The notes under the pieces: model-generated
The model's input: only the letters and a program-made list of their open reading frames with translations
Told to the model about the DNA's origin: nothing
The model's database searches: none
Assembly (NCBI GenBank): GCA_963555925.1
Contig: CAUVXJ010000048.1
Location: forward strand, 81,587 to 145,586
From: Protofrankia sp963555925
Lineage (GTDB): Bacteria; Actinomycetota; Actinomycetes; Frankiales; Frankiaceae
Direction of reading: 5' to 3'
Length of the DNA: 64,000 bases
Translations under genes and position numbers: made by a program
Part shown: piece after piece, positions 41,389-50,609 of the stretch
How the letters are laid out: each line of letters opens with the position of its first letter
How positions within the stretch are numbered: the stretch's first letter is position 1

Positions 41389-43958
41389 ACGCTGTGTCGT
41401 CCCCCTCCCCCGGCCCGCACCTCGTCCCATACGGCCAAGGGCATGCCCGTGGGCTGGACGCCGCCGAGCTCGGCGTCCACGGAATGGAGATGGACAGCCT
41501 CGTGCGGCTGGGGCTGCCGACCGTCCCGGGTCTCACGATCCCGGCGTCACATGCCGGCGACCTCACCGACGTGACGGTCGCCCGCGGCGCGGTCGACCTG
41601 CTGTCCGCGCTGGCCGGCCGGCGCGTCGGGCAGGCCGACCGGCCGATGCTGCTGCGACTCGTCGCGAGCGCACCGGTGCCGGCGGCGGGCCTGCCACCGA
41701 TGGTCGCGGGCCTCGGGCTCTCGCTGGCGACGGCCCCGGCGCTGGGCGTCGCGATCGGCCGTGCGGACACACTGTACGAAACCTGGTCGGCGACAGTGCG
41801 GACCATCGCCGAAGGTGCCCTCGGCGTCCCCGCCGACGACATCGACGACCTTGTCCTGGACAACCCCGACCCGGCCAAGCAGCTACACGCGCTACTCGAC
41901 ATGTGCGAACAGCTGGGCAAGGGGCCCTACCCGCAGGACCCGGCCGAGCAGGTCGCCCTCGCCGCCACCGCGCAACTGGCTCGGTGGAACTCCCCGCGTG
42001 GACGACGTGCCCGCACGGCGCAGTCACTGCCGGCCGACACCCCGATCGCCTTCCATCTGCAGGCGCTGCTCATCGGGCCGTGGGCACGCTCGGGCCACGG
42101 CAGTGCGGCCAGTCGCGACCCCGACACCGGCGCGTTCGCACCGAGCGGGGTGTTCCACCGCGGCGTACGCCGCAGCGAACCGCCGAGTGGACCGGGCGAG
42201 CCGCTGGCACAGATGCCCGGTGGCGCCGATCTCCTGCGCGAAGCGCTGGCTACCCTCGAACACCACTTCCGCACCGTCGCACAGGTTGGGTTCGAGCTGA
42301 AAGACGGCGAGCTCGCGCTGCTCAGTGCCGCGCCGCTGAGCCATCCCAGCCCCCAGGCGACGGTGCGGCTCGCGGTGGACCTGGCCCAGGCGGGCACCCT
42401 GGACAAGGCCACCGCGGTGCGCTCGGTGCGGCCCGAACAGGTACAGGCACTGCTGCACCCCCAGTTGCGGCTGCGCGGCGGCGAGCCGCTGCTGGTACGC
42501 GGGCTCGCCGCCTCCCCCGGCGCGGCCAGCGGCCGGATCTCGCTGTCCAGCCTCGACGCCCTCGACCGGGCCGCGGACGGTGTACCCACCATCCTGGTGA
42601 TGACCGAAACGACACCCGCGGACGTGCCAGGTCTGCTGGCCGCCGCCGCCGTCGTCACGACGGGCGGGGGACTCGCCTCACACGCGGCCGTGGTCGCCCG
42701 CGGCGCCGGTCGGCCCGCGGTGTGTGGCGCGTCGAGCCTGCGGGTCGATCCCGCCACGGGCCGGATCAGTGTGGACGGGCGGGAACTACACGAAGGCGAC
42801 GTCATCTCCGTCGACGGACGCACCGGCGACGTCTACGTCGGCGCGGTCGAGATTCGCCCGGCAGCCCCCTCCGCCGAGCTCGACGTCCTGCTCGGCTGGG
42901 CCGACGACCACCGCCGGCTCGGGGTGCGGGCCAACGCCGACACCGCGGCCGACGCGGCGAGCGCCGTGCGGCTGGGCGCCGAGGGCATCGGATTGTGCCG
43001 GACCGAACACCAGTTTCTCGGCGCCCGACTGCCGCTGGTCCGCCGGGTGATCCTCGCCGAGGATGCCGAAGACGAACGCAAGGCGCTCGCGGCCCTGGCC
43101 GACGCTCAGCGCGAGGACTTCCGCGACCTGCTGCGCGCGGTGGGGGATCGTCCGGTGACGGTGCGTCTCCTGGACGCGCCGATGCACGAGTTCCTTCCCC
43201 ACGACGGTGACTATGACGACGACCGGCAGGCCGCCCGCGCCGGGCAACTGCGCGAGGCCAATCCCATGCTCGGCGTGCGCGGTGTACGGCTCGCCCTCCT
43301 GCACCCCGGGCTCTACCCGGCTCAGGTCGACGCCCTGTTCTCCGCCTGGATCGACGTCGCCGCCGAAGGCGTCCACCCGATCCTTGAGGTGATGATCCCG
43401 CTCGTCTCGATACCGCGGGAACTGGCCCTGGCCGCCGCCGCGGTCTCTGACGTCGCCAATGAGGTCGCTCGGCGCACCGGTGTCACCGTCGCGTACCGCA
43501 TCGGCACGATGGTGGAGACGCCGCGGGCCGCGCTGCTGGCCGGCCAGCTGGCGGTGCACGCGGAGTTCCTGTCCTTCGGTACCAACGACCTCACCCAGCT
43601 CACCTACGGCTTCTCCCGGGACGACGTCGAGAGCCGGTTGCTGTCCGGCTATGTGGAACGCGGCCTGCTACCGGCAAGCCCGTTCGCCGAGCTCGACGCG
43701 GACGGCGTAGGCGAACTGCTCGCGCTCGCCACCCGGCGGGCCCGGGCGGTCCGCCCCGACATCAAGATCGGAATATGCGGGGAGCACGGTGGCGACCCGG
43801 CGTCAATCGCCACCCTTGAGCCCCTGGGACTCGACTACGTCTCGTGCTCGCCACAACGGGTGCCCGTCGCCCGGCTCGCGGCAGCCCAGGCAGCCCAGGC
43901 AGCCCAGGCAGCCCAGGCAGCCCAGGCCACTATGATCAGTCCGGAGCGCACGCCATGA
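41385..43958 (+). CDS. PPDK/PEP-synthase-like protein with degenerate ATP-binding part
   Basis: 857 residues in the order of pyruvate phosphate dikinase. The N-terminal part retains only echoes (MDSLVRLGLPTVPGLTIP, GKGPYPQDPAEQVALAA) and lacks the basic and glycine motifs of a working ATP-grasp. The swivelling domain has the phospho-histidine motif TTGGGLASHAAVVARGAGRP. The PEP/pyruvate barrel is intact (EGIGLCRTEHQFL, NPMLGVRGVRL, FLSFGTNDLTQ, GICGEHGGDP with the cysteine). It could move a phosphoryl group between PEP and histidine using another ATP-binding partner or target. The C terminus carries five AAQ repeats. ATGA overlap with the next gene. Confidence 0.85.
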   Translation: MNAVSSPSPGPHLVPYGQGHARGLDAAELGVHGMEMDSLVRLGLPTVPGLTIPASHAGDLTDVTVARGAVDLLSALAGRRVGQADRPMLLRLVASAPVPAAGLPPMVAGLGLSLATAPALGVAIGRADTLYETWSATVRTIAEGALGVPADDIDDLVLDNPDPAKQLHALLDMCEQLGKGPYPQDPAEQVALAATAQLARWNSPRGRRARTAQSLPADTPIAFHLQALLIGPWARSGHGSAASRDPDTGAFAPSGVFHRGVRRSEPPSGPGEPLAQMPGGADLLREALATLEHHFRTVAQVGFELKDGELALLSAAPLSHPSPQATVRLAVDLAQAGTLDKATAVRSVRPEQVQALLHPQLRLRGGEPLLVRGLAASPGAASGRISLSSLDALDRAADGVPTILVMTETTPADVPGLLAAAAVVTTGGGLASHAAVVARGAGRPAVCGASSLRVDPATGRISVDGRELHEGDVISVDGRTGDVYVGAVEIRPAAPSAELDVLLGWADDHRRLGVRANADTAADAASAVRLGAEGIGLCRTEHQFLGARLPLVRRVILAEDAEDERKALAALADAQREDFRDLLRAVGDRPVTVRLLDAPMHEFLPHDGDYDDDRQAARAGQLREANPMLGVRGVRLALLHPGLYPAQVDALFSAWIDVAAEGVHPILEVMIPLVSIPRELALAAAAVSDVANEVARRTGVTVAYRIGTMVETPRAALLAGQLAVHAEFLSFGTNDLTQLTYGFSRDDVESRLLSGYVERGLLPASPFAELDADGVGELLALATRRARAVRPDIKIGICGEHGGDPASIATLEPLGLDYVSCSPQRVPVARLAAAQAAQAAQAAQAAQATMISPERTP
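43882..43926 (+). repeat. 9-bp tandem repeat (five copies) at the PPDK-like C terminus
   Basis: CAGCCCAGG repeated five times keeps frame and encodes AAQ repeats just before the overlap with the acyl-CoA dehydrogenase gene. Confidence 0.85.
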
Positions 43959-45145
43959 CCGTCGACACCCGCGCAACCACCGCAACGGCCACCGGTTCCG
44001 ACGACCGGCGTGAGGAGCTCGCAAGCCTGCGGGACACCGTCGCGCAGGCTTGCCTCGAACTCGGGGGTCCGGCCCTGGCCCGCGGCCTAGGGGAGGACGG
44101 GCCAGGCTTCGACGAACACGCCTGGGAAATCCTGGGCCGCGAGATCGGCCTGGCATGTCTGGGCCTGCCGGTGGAGGCGGGCGGCGCAGGCGACCTCGCC
44201 GAGCTCGTCACCGTCGCCGAGGTGCTAGGCGCTCACCTGATGTGCGTCCCCTTCCTGTCCTCAACGGTGCTGGCCGGCCAGGTGCTGGCCGGCACCCTCG
44301 CGGCCGGCACTACCCCGGCCGGGCCGGGCGGATCCGCCGCGGCCACCGCACTCGCGCGGGTCGCGGCCGGGGATGTGGCCGCGCTCGCCGTCACCGACAC
44401 CGACGGGCGCTGGCGTCCCGACCGCCTCCAGGTGACGTTTCAGAACGGGAGCGGGGCCGACACGTCCGCGCGGGTGACCCTCGACGGGGTCGCGCCCTTC
44501 GTCCTGGACGGCCCCGGCGCTCGCAGCCTCGTCGTCGCGGCCGTGCCGCAGCCAGGCGGCGGGCCCGATCTCTTCCTCGTCGACACCGACGAGCCCGGGG
44601 TGGACGTCACCCGCCTGGACACCCTCGACCTCACCCGGGCGCAGGCCCGGATCACCTTCACCGAGGCGGTCGCGACCCGGCTCACCCACGGCGCAACCGC
44701 GGCCGCAACAGTCGGCCCCGCGCTCGACACCGCGGGTGTGGTGCTCGCCGCCGAGCAACTCGGTGGCGCGCAGGCATGCCTGGACATGACCGTCGCCTAT
44801 GTGAAGGAACGCCGGCAGTTCGGCCGTCCCATCGGCGGGTTCCAGGCCGTCAAACATCTGTGCGCGGACCTGCTCGTCCTCGTGGAGATGTCACGATCCG
44901 CCGTGGACCGTGCGCTCATCGCCGCGGACACGCCCGCGTTCACCGAAGCCGCGGCGGTGGCCCAGGCATGGTGCTCGGACGCCTTCCGCAGGGTCAGCGC
45001 GGAAACCGTCCAGCTGCACGGCGGAATCGGCTTCACCTGGGAACACGACGCCCACCTGTACTTCCGCCGCGCCCGCGCCGACGCCGTGCTACTCGGCGGC
45101 GCCGCTCACCACCGTGAACAGATCGCCGCCGTCCTGGGCTGGTAG
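43955..45145 (+). CDS. Acyl-CoA dehydrogenase 2
   Basis: 396 residues. The N-terminal half is divergent. The C-terminal FAD domain is clear (AYVKERRQFGRPIGGFQAVK, VQLHGGIGFTWEHDAHLYFR). The usual first FAD/substrate motif (ALTEP-type) is replaced by AALAVTDTDG, so it belongs to the short partner type that often forms heteromers with a second dehydrogenase (FadE pairs). The ATG at 43955 overlaps the PPDK-like stop (ATGA) and has CCGGAG upstream. Its last 200 bp occur again, with a 93-bp deletion, at 58132-58286. Confidence 0.88.
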   Translation: MTVDTRATTATATGSDDRREELASLRDTVAQACLELGGPALARGLGEDGPGFDEHAWEILGREIGLACLGLPVEAGGAGDLAELVTVAEVLGAHLMCVPFLSSTVLAGQVLAGTLAAGTTPAGPGGSAAATALARVAAGDVAALAVTDTDGRWRPDRLQVTFQNGSGADTSARVTLDGVAPFVLDGPGARSLVVAAVPQPGGGPDLFLVDTDEPGVDVTRLDTLDLTRAQARITFTEAVATRLTHGATAAATVGPALDTAGVVLAAEQLGGAQACLDMTVAYVKERRQFGRPIGGFQAVKHLCADLLVLVEMSRSAVDRALIAADTPAFTEAAAVAQAWCSDAFRRVSAETVQLHGGIGFTWEHDAHLYFRRARADAVLLGGAAHHREQIAAVLGW

Positions 45146-45274
45146 CCGCCCGTCACCGCCGCGGACCGGGCAGCGCAGGCCAGGGAACCGGCCCAGGCCT
45201 CGCAACGCTCGGACCCCCCTCTTCTAGTGACGCTCCGGCGCACACCACCTGTGGTGCGCCGGGGTCGGGACAGA

Positions 45275-46504
45275 TCAGTTGTGGCAACCTGCCACCGGAG
45301 GAGCGCTTGGAGTGCAGTTGGTCGGACGGTTGTCCCTGACGTCACTGTCGCGGGCGAGCGTCACCGTGCCGACGCTGTTGAAGATTCCCCCCGGGGCGAC
45401 GGTGGCAGCGTTATCCTCCACGTCGCTGCCGAAGAGCTGTACCGTGCTTCCGGCACCAATGTTGGCGATACCGCCACCCTGAGCGCCCGTACCGGTGGCG
45501 GTGTTATCCTCCACGTCGCTGTACCGCAGCGTGAGGGTGCTGGCGTTCTCGTTGGAGATGCCGCCACCACGACGGGCTGAGGTATTGCCGGTCACTTCAC
45601 TGTCCCGCAGTGTCACCGACGCCCCGAAAAAGTTCCCGATACCGCCGCCCGCGAAAACGGACCCGGCACCGGCCGCATTACGAACCACAATGCTGTCGCG
45701 CAGTGTGGTGGTAGTCGAAGAGAAGAAGTTTGCGATGCCGCCGCCGCCATCGCCGGCGCTGTTTCCTCTGATGACGCTTGATTCAACCTTCAGATCCGCA
45801 GCACCCACATTACCCGCGTTGTCGATACCGCCGCCGGAAAACGTCGCGGTGTTTTTGGTGACCTTACTCGACCGAAGCGTCACGGTGCCACGGAAATTGT
45901 CGATGCCACCGCCGAATGTCGCATCGTTGTCGGTGACGGCACTGTACAGGAGCGCCACGGTGCCACCGGTGTTGAAAATGCCACCACCGCGGTTGATGAA
46001 CGCGTTGACTCCCGTGCGGTCTCCCCCGCTGATCGTCAGATGGTCGAGCACGAGGGCACCCCCCGCGTCGACCTCAAGGATGCGGAACCGAGGCGCTGTC
46101 GACACACGGGCGATACGGGTGTCATTGCCTGTGATGGTGATGGGGCTCGTGACGGGCGGCAGCCCGTTCGGGCCACCGAAACCGCTGAAAACATCAGTTG
46201 TCAGAGCATAGGTGCAACGCTTGGCCAGGATCAGCGTGTCGTGCGTCGCGGGGGTGGAGTTCGCCGTGTTGATCGCATCGATCAGATCCTGGGTGTCGCA
46301 CCGGACCCGGATCGGCGTCGATGCCGCCTGTGCGGTCGCCGCTGCGGCCTGGACCGGCGGCAGGCTCACAGTGGCCCCCGGCGGTGTCATGACCCCCGCC
46401 GGGGCCGCCTGGGCGGGCAGGGCCGTCGCACCGAGAGCGAACAGAAGCCCGCCGGAACCGGCTGCGAGCATCCCCATTCTGAAGATGGGGCCTGTACGTC
46501 GCAT
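45275..46504 (-). CDS. Secreted right-handed beta-helix protein
   Basis: Extracellular protein of 409 residues. Signal peptide (MLAAGSGGLLFALGATALPA, AQA cleavage) from the ATG at 46504, with AGGAGA five bases before it. The mature part has at least eight rungs of a repeat GGGI-x-N-x-G/F-x-x-V-TL-x-x-S-x-V-x-x-NTA, as in polymorphic outer-membrane/pectate-lyase-like folds. It ends with a cysteine pair (NCTPSAPPVAGC). No catalytic aspartates can be assigned. Likely surface adhesin or polysaccharide-binding protein. Confidence 0.85.
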   Translation of the reverse strand: MRRTGPIFRMGMLAAGSGGLLFALGATALPAQAAPAGVMTPPGATVSLPPVQAAAATAQAASTPIRVRCDTQDLIDAINTANSTPATHDTLILAKRCTYALTTDVFSGFGGPNGLPPVTSPITITGNDTRIARVSTAPRFRILEVDAGGALVLDHLTISGGDRTGVNAFINRGGGIFNTGGTVALLYSAVTDNDATFGGGIDNFRGTVTLRSSKVTKNTATFSGGGIDNAGNVGAADLKVESSVIRGNSAGDGGGGIANFFSSTTTTLRDSIVVRNAAGAGSVFAGGGIGNFFGASVTLRDSEVTGNTSARRGGGISNENASTLTLRYSDVEDNTATGTGAQGGGIANIGAGSTVQLFGSDVEDNAATVAPGGIFNSVGTVTLARDSDVRDNRPTNCTPSAPPVAGCHN

Positions 46505-46977
46505 GAGAATCTCCTGAATTCTTCCGGGTGGGACCACCGTCGGATCCCACACTCCATCGGGGACGAAAGCAGGTCGCGCCGGATCCGGGCACGGCGGAGA
46601 AAAATGACGCATCGAGGGAAATCCCGACGGCAACCCGGCAGGTTTCAACTCCGGCCTCAAATGAATGAATGACCGTGCGCCACTCCAACCATATTCCGAT
46701 CGGCAACGATGCCAGGAGACTTCTACCGGAAAACCCGGGGGTTGAACAGCACCGACCGTGACACGCCCATTCCTAGCGGGTTATGCAAAGCCGGACGCAA
46801 CTCACCCGATTCACAGGTTGATAAATGATGATCTCATATATTTTTCGGGTTCCGCACGAACATGAGGTTGACATATGTTTTCGCCCGGGGTAAGTATTCG
46901 GTGATGCCGTGGGAGGGCATGCCAAGCGCCCGACCGGTGGTGACGGCCGGGTAACGGGATCGGTGGGGGGATCGGGG
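46505..46977. other. AT-rich intergenic region with promoter-like sequence
   Basis: No gene. Around 46770-46900 the sequence is distinctly AT-richer than its surroundings. On the plus strand TTGACA (46868-46873), a 17-base spacer and TAAGTA (46891-46896) resemble a sigma-70 promoter pointing into the following region. Confidence 0.4.
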
Positions 46978-47292
46978 TTATGACGGTGACGGACCGGACT
47001 GGATGATCGCTGGAGAATCATGGCCGTGGCTACCGGTGGTGTCCCCGGGGTCGATGACCCAGGGTAGGAACCGTTGCAGCGCCTCACCCTCGGGGGCCTT
47101 CCCGCCCGCGGTGGCGCACGCCTGGAGATACCCGGTCAGGTAGGCCAGGGGCTCGCGGCCGTTGCGTTCGGCGGTGGCGGTGGCGGCCACGGCCTGGTCG
47201 AACGCCTGGCAGGCCTGGGTGTGCCCGGTGCCGCCGACCGTGGCGGCGGTGAGCCCTCGGTGGGCGACGTACAGGTCCGCGATCCGCGCCAC
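46978..47292 (-). CDS. Short unknown protein, possibly a C-terminal fragment
   Basis: 104 residues from a GTG (VARIADLYVAHRGLTAATVG). The frame is open for 20 codons upstream in a natural-looking sequence (GDAHPQLRIWRDQW), then meets TAG, so a longer protein may have been cut. Helical, no signal, ends in a Pro/Ser tail. Family not recognised. Low confidence that it is expressed. Confidence 0.35.
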   Translation of the reverse strand: MARIADLYVAHRGLTAATVGGTGHTQACQAFDQAVAATATAERNGREPLAYLTGYLQACATAGGKAPEGEALQRFLPWVIDPGDTTGSHGHDSPAIIQSGPSPS

Positions 47293-47421
47293 CCACTGGT
47301 CCCGCCAGATGCGTAGCTGGGGATGGGCGTCCCCGGCCCGGATGACATACCGGCAGCCCTAAAGCATTCCGGGTTCGCGGGTTTACCGGGCCGCGCCCCA
47401 TCGTCGGGCCAAGGGGGGATC

Positions 47422-47652
47422 ATGGCCCGAACCACGCAGTTGACCATGTGGGCGGACGGCGGGCAGCCGTCGCGGACGGTGACGTTTCCGGCCGATGACG
47501 ACACCATGCGCCGTGTCGATGACCAAGCAAGCCACCACCAGCACGCGCCACGCGGCCCGAAGCAGGTCCAGGCGGGGCTGGTGCAACTTGTCTGTACTTG
47601 TCTCGAGGAGCCGATCTTGCATGCCCGCAATTCGCGGCAGTGCCTCCCTTGA
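47422..47652 (+). CDS. Small unknown ORF ahead of the regulator set
   Basis: 76 residues beginning MARTTQLTMWADGGQPSRTV. AAGGGGGG lies just before the ATG, which is the main support. No domain recognised; a minus-strand frame overlaps it. It may be a small leader gene or noncoding. Confidence 0.25.
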   Translation: MARTTQLTMWADGGQPSRTVTFPADDDTMRRVDDQASHHQHAPRGPKQVQAGLVQLVCTCLEEPILHARNSRQCLP

Positions 47653-47718
47653 CCCGCCGTGGCCTCCTGGTCAAGATTGTGTCGGAACCTTTCGCGCATC
47701 TTCTCGGAGGATGATTTT

Positions 47719-47934
47719 ATGCGCCTGACGCTTCTTGGTACCGACTCCCAAGAGGGTCACTGCCCCACGCTCTACGCTACGGATCGTGATACCTATGTCA
47801 TCCAGGGGTGGACGGTGGCGGACCCGGAGGCGCTGGCCGACCTCAAAGACGTGTTGGACGGGGAGACCTTCGTGGAGATCCCCAAGGCCCTGCTGCGCTT
47901 CGCGGCGAACGAGCGCCCGGAGGTGGACCACTGA
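47719..47934 (+). CDS. Small conserved-type protein of DUF6879/XRE set
   Basis: 71 residues (LGTDSQEGHCPTLYATDRDT ... IPKALLRFAANERPEVDH). GGAGG lies 10 bases before the ATG. Proteins of this size and sequence style commonly precede DUF6879 and XRE/DUF5753 genes in actinomycetes, where they act as regulator-associated or antitoxin-like small proteins (role unproven). Its stop overlaps the start of the DUF6879 gene. Confidence 0.75.
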   Translation: MRLTLLGTDSQEGHCPTLYATDRDTYVIQGWTVADPEALADLKDVLDGETFVEIPKALLRFAANERPEVDH

Positions 47935-48443
47935 GCCTGATTCCCGGTGCGGAACTGGCCCAGCTGTTCCGCAGCTTCGAGCACACCGCCTTCCGCCTGG
48001 AGACGATGGACTACTACTACTCCCCGAACGAGACCAGGGCGTTGCAGCAGTTCGTGGCCGGGGAGGAGGTTGACCTCGGCTGGTTCCAGAACTGGCTGGG
48101 CCTGATCCGCGGGGCCGCCGCCGAGGGGCGACGGTTCGCCCGTGTGCGGGTCGTTAGCCTTCCGCTGACCGATTACAGCATGTTTGGGGTATTTTGTTCC
48201 CAACATACCAACGCCGCCGGCGAGGACATCCGTTACCTCGCCCGCGACCAGGCAGCGGATCTGCCTGACTACGACTACTGGCTGTTCGACTCCCGCACCC
48301 TCGTGCGGATGCACTTCGAGGACGACACGACGTTCCGCTGCGGCGAGATCATCGAGGACCCGGCCAGCGTGGTTCGTCATAGCTACTGGCGCGATGCCGC
48401 CTGGCACCGCGCCGTCCGACGGGATGACTTTGCCACCGACTAG
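47931..48443 (+). CDS. DUF6879 family protein (CTG start)
   Basis: 170 residues. FEHTAFRLETMDYYYSPNET, VDLGWFQNWLGLIRGAAAEG, VRVVSLPLTDYSMFGVFC and YDYWLFDSRTLVRMHF are the family blocks. No ATG, GTG or TTG is available in frame near the conserved start. A CTG at 47931 lies exactly six bases after a perfect GGAGGT and overlaps the upstream stop (CTGA). I take it as a non-canonical start. Family function is unknown; it pairs with an XRE regulator, suggesting a regulator or toxin-antitoxin-like unit at the head of the cassette. Confidence 0.8.
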   Translation: MSLIPGAELAQLFRSFEHTAFRLETMDYYYSPNETRALQQFVAGEEVDLGWFQNWLGLIRGAAAEGRRFARVRVVSLPLTDYSMFGVFCSQHTNAAGEDIRYLARDQAADLPDYDYWLFDSRTLVRMHFEDDTTFRCGEIIEDPASVVRHSYWRDAAWHRAVRRDDFATD

Positions 48444-49320
48444 TAGGACCGGCACCACCAGCGTGCAGGAGGCGCGCCGTTCCTTGGGGATGCGGCTCCG
48501 CGAGCTGCGCACGTCAGCCGGCTTGACCGGCCGGCAGCTCGCGGACGCCGCATCTTGGCCGGCGTCGAAGATCTCCAAACTCGAAAACGGTCGCCAGACC
48601 CCTACCGACGAGGACGTCTACACCTGGACGAGGGTTACGGATGCCGGGGGCGAGGCAGAAGGACTGCTTGCCTCCCTCCACACCCTGGAGCTGCAACATG
48701 CTGAGTGGCGGCGCCAGCTCGCCCCGGGCCTGCGTCCGCACCAGGATGAGCTGACCCAACTTGACGAGAAGACCCGGCTGTTCCGGGTGTTTGAGCCCAC
48801 CTTCGTCCCCGGCCTGCTGCAAACCGCCGAGTACGCACGCGCCCGGTTTGCCCAGAGCATCACGGTCTTCAAGGTGCCCAACGACATCGACGACGCGGTG
48901 CGTGCCCGCGTCCAGCGCCAGGAGATGTTGTACCGTTCGGACAAACGGTTCCATTTCGTGCTGACCGAGGCCACCCTGCGCTACCGCCTGTGTGCCACGG
49001 ACGTGATGATGGCCCAGCTAGATCGTCTGGTGTCGCTCTCGGCGCTGCGCAATGTCCGGCTGGGGGTCATCGGCTTCGACACCCGGTACGTCGTCGCTCC
49101 CACCCACGGCTTCTGGCTGCTGGATCACGAGCGGGTCATGGTCGAGACCTTCTCCGCCGAACTCAACCTGGCTCAGCCCCAGGAGATCGAGTTTTACGGC
49201 GGCATCTTCGACCAGTTGGCCGCCGTCGCCAGCTACGGCGGCGTCGCGCGGGCCATCATCACCCGCGTCCTAGATGACCTTGCGGCAGAGACCAGCGAAC
49301 CCGCCGAGGATGGCTTGTAG
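48424..49320 (+). CDS. XRE-family regulator with DUF5753
   Basis: 298 residues. N-terminal helix-turn-helix (LGMRLRELRTSAGLTGRQLA, SWPASKISKLENGRQTPTDE), then the DUF5753 sensor region (TRLFRVFEPTFVPGLLQTAE, ARVQRQEMLYRSDKRFHFVL, HGFWLLDHERVMVETFSAEL). The ATG at 48424 overlaps the DUF6879 gene by 20 bases. Such pairs regulate development or defence-like loci in Streptomyces relatives. Here it directly precedes the radical SAM operon, which it may control. Confidence 0.9.
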   Translation: MTLPPTSRTGTTSVQEARRSLGMRLRELRTSAGLTGRQLADAASWPASKISKLENGRQTPTDEDVYTWTRVTDAGGEAEGLLASLHTLELQHAEWRRQLAPGLRPHQDELTQLDEKTRLFRVFEPTFVPGLLQTAEYARARFAQSITVFKVPNDIDDAVRARVQRQEMLYRSDKRFHFVLTEATLRYRLCATDVMMAQLDRLVSLSALRNVRLGVIGFDTRYVVAPTHGFWLLDHERVMVETFSAELNLAQPQEIEFYGGIFDQLAAVASYGGVARAIITRVLDDLAAETSEPAEDGL

Positions 49321-49454
49321 TTTCGCGGCTCATACGCCGGCCAGAAATGTGCGAGAAATTCGGAGAATCATTCTGGTCATGCCCGTTCCAAGCCTTTACG
49401 CTCCGACCCAGGCCAGTTACCGCCATACCCAACCGGGGTCCTGGAGGACACAGG

Positions 49455-50609
49455 GTGAGCACCCTCGTCCCGCTGCTATCGCGCGGGCAGATCAGGCAAC
49501 TTCCCCCACAGGCGCGCGAGGTTGTGGAGTACCGCAAGAGCGGCCTGAGCCTCAACCACATCCAGGGCTGCCCGCTGGACTGCGCCTACTGCATCCGCCA
49601 CACCTACGGGCTGTGGGACCAACGCCAGCCCCTCGCCGTGATGACCGATGCCGAAGCCGTGGCCACGCTCGTCGGCCACCCCTACTTCCGGCCCGGCGTC
49701 ACGCCGTTGCAGCTGCTGAACCGGGCCACCGAGCCGTTCCTCCCAGCGGTGAAGCCACACACCTTCGCCGTGTTGGAGGACCTGGACGTCCGCGGCCTGA
49801 CCAACCACGTGCTTGTCATCACCCGGCACCAGATGCAGGCCGGGGACTGCGAACGGCTGGACCGGCTCCGGCACCTCAAGGTGACGTTGCTGTTCACCTA
49901 CTCCGGCATCACCGACCGGCGCATCGAGCCCTACCCGTCCGAGGTGGCCGCCGCGTCGCTCAAGCTGGCCACGGCCCGGCATCCCCGTCCCTACCGCACC
50001 GTCTTCTATTGGCGTCCGCTGGTTCCCGGCATCAACGACTCGGATGAGCACCTGCGCCAGGCCGCCGCGCTCAGCGCCCACGCCGACGCCACCGTTTTCA
50101 CCGGGTTGTTCTACCGCGACCAGATCGCCGCCTACTACCGCGACCACCAGTTGCCCGAGCCCTACGACGCCACCGCCCGGCGCAAGGTTGTCCCCGAAAC
50201 GTTGGAACGCCGGGTGCTGGCCGCCATCGCCGGACGCGGGCCGCTGTTTCGCAAGACGAGTTGCGCCGTGTCCTACGCCCACGGCTTGGCCGACTACAAC
50301 GGCCACTACGGCGTCCGCGAGCTGTGCGACATCTGCCCGCTGGGGCAGATCGACCGCTGCCGCCGGGGCCACCGCGTGCCCTCGACCGAGGAAATTCACA
50401 CCCTCGCCGGCGGCGTCCCGGATACCGAGAGCATGGAGGTCATTGAGATCACCGAACGGGCTGCCGTCGTCGCCAGCCTGCCGCATGAGCAACCGCGCTA
50501 CTTCCTGCAACACCAGCTGGGCTTCCAGATCCACGATGTGCGCCATCCCCACCACGCCGGGCGACATGGTCGGGCTGACATCGGCTGGCAGGAAGCAGGG
50601 GCATCGTGA
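49455..50609 (+). CDS. Radical SAM protein 1 (SPL-like cluster motif)
   Basis: Generates a 5'-deoxyadenosyl radical. 384 residues. Cluster motif GCPLDCAYCIRH (CxxxCxxC). The barrel continues through VLVITRHQMQAGD and LLFTYSGITDRRIEPYP. Four further cysteines near the end (SCAVSYAHG, LCDICPLGQIDRC) could hold a second iron-sulfur cluster. GTG at 49455 has GGAGG seven bases upstream. The general style resembles spore-photoproduct-lyase relatives, which act on thymine, but this is a weak resemblance. The stop overlaps the exonuclease start (GTGA). First enzyme of the cassette. Confidence 0.85.
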   Translation: MSTLVPLLSRGQIRQLPPQAREVVEYRKSGLSLNHIQGCPLDCAYCIRHTYGLWDQRQPLAVMTDAEAVATLVGHPYFRPGVTPLQLLNRATEPFLPAVKPHTFAVLEDLDVRGLTNHVLVITRHQMQAGDCERLDRLRHLKVTLLFTYSGITDRRIEPYPSEVAAASLKLATARHPRPYRTVFYWRPLVPGINDSDEHLRQAAALSAHADATVFTGLFYRDQIAAYYRDHQLPEPYDATARRKVVPETLERRVLAAIAGRGPLFRKTSCAVSYAHGLADYNGHYGVRELCDICPLGQIDRCRRGHRVPSTEEIHTLAGGVPDTESMEVIEITERAAVVASLPHEQPRYFLQHQLGFQIHDVRHPHHAGRHGRADIGWQEAGAS

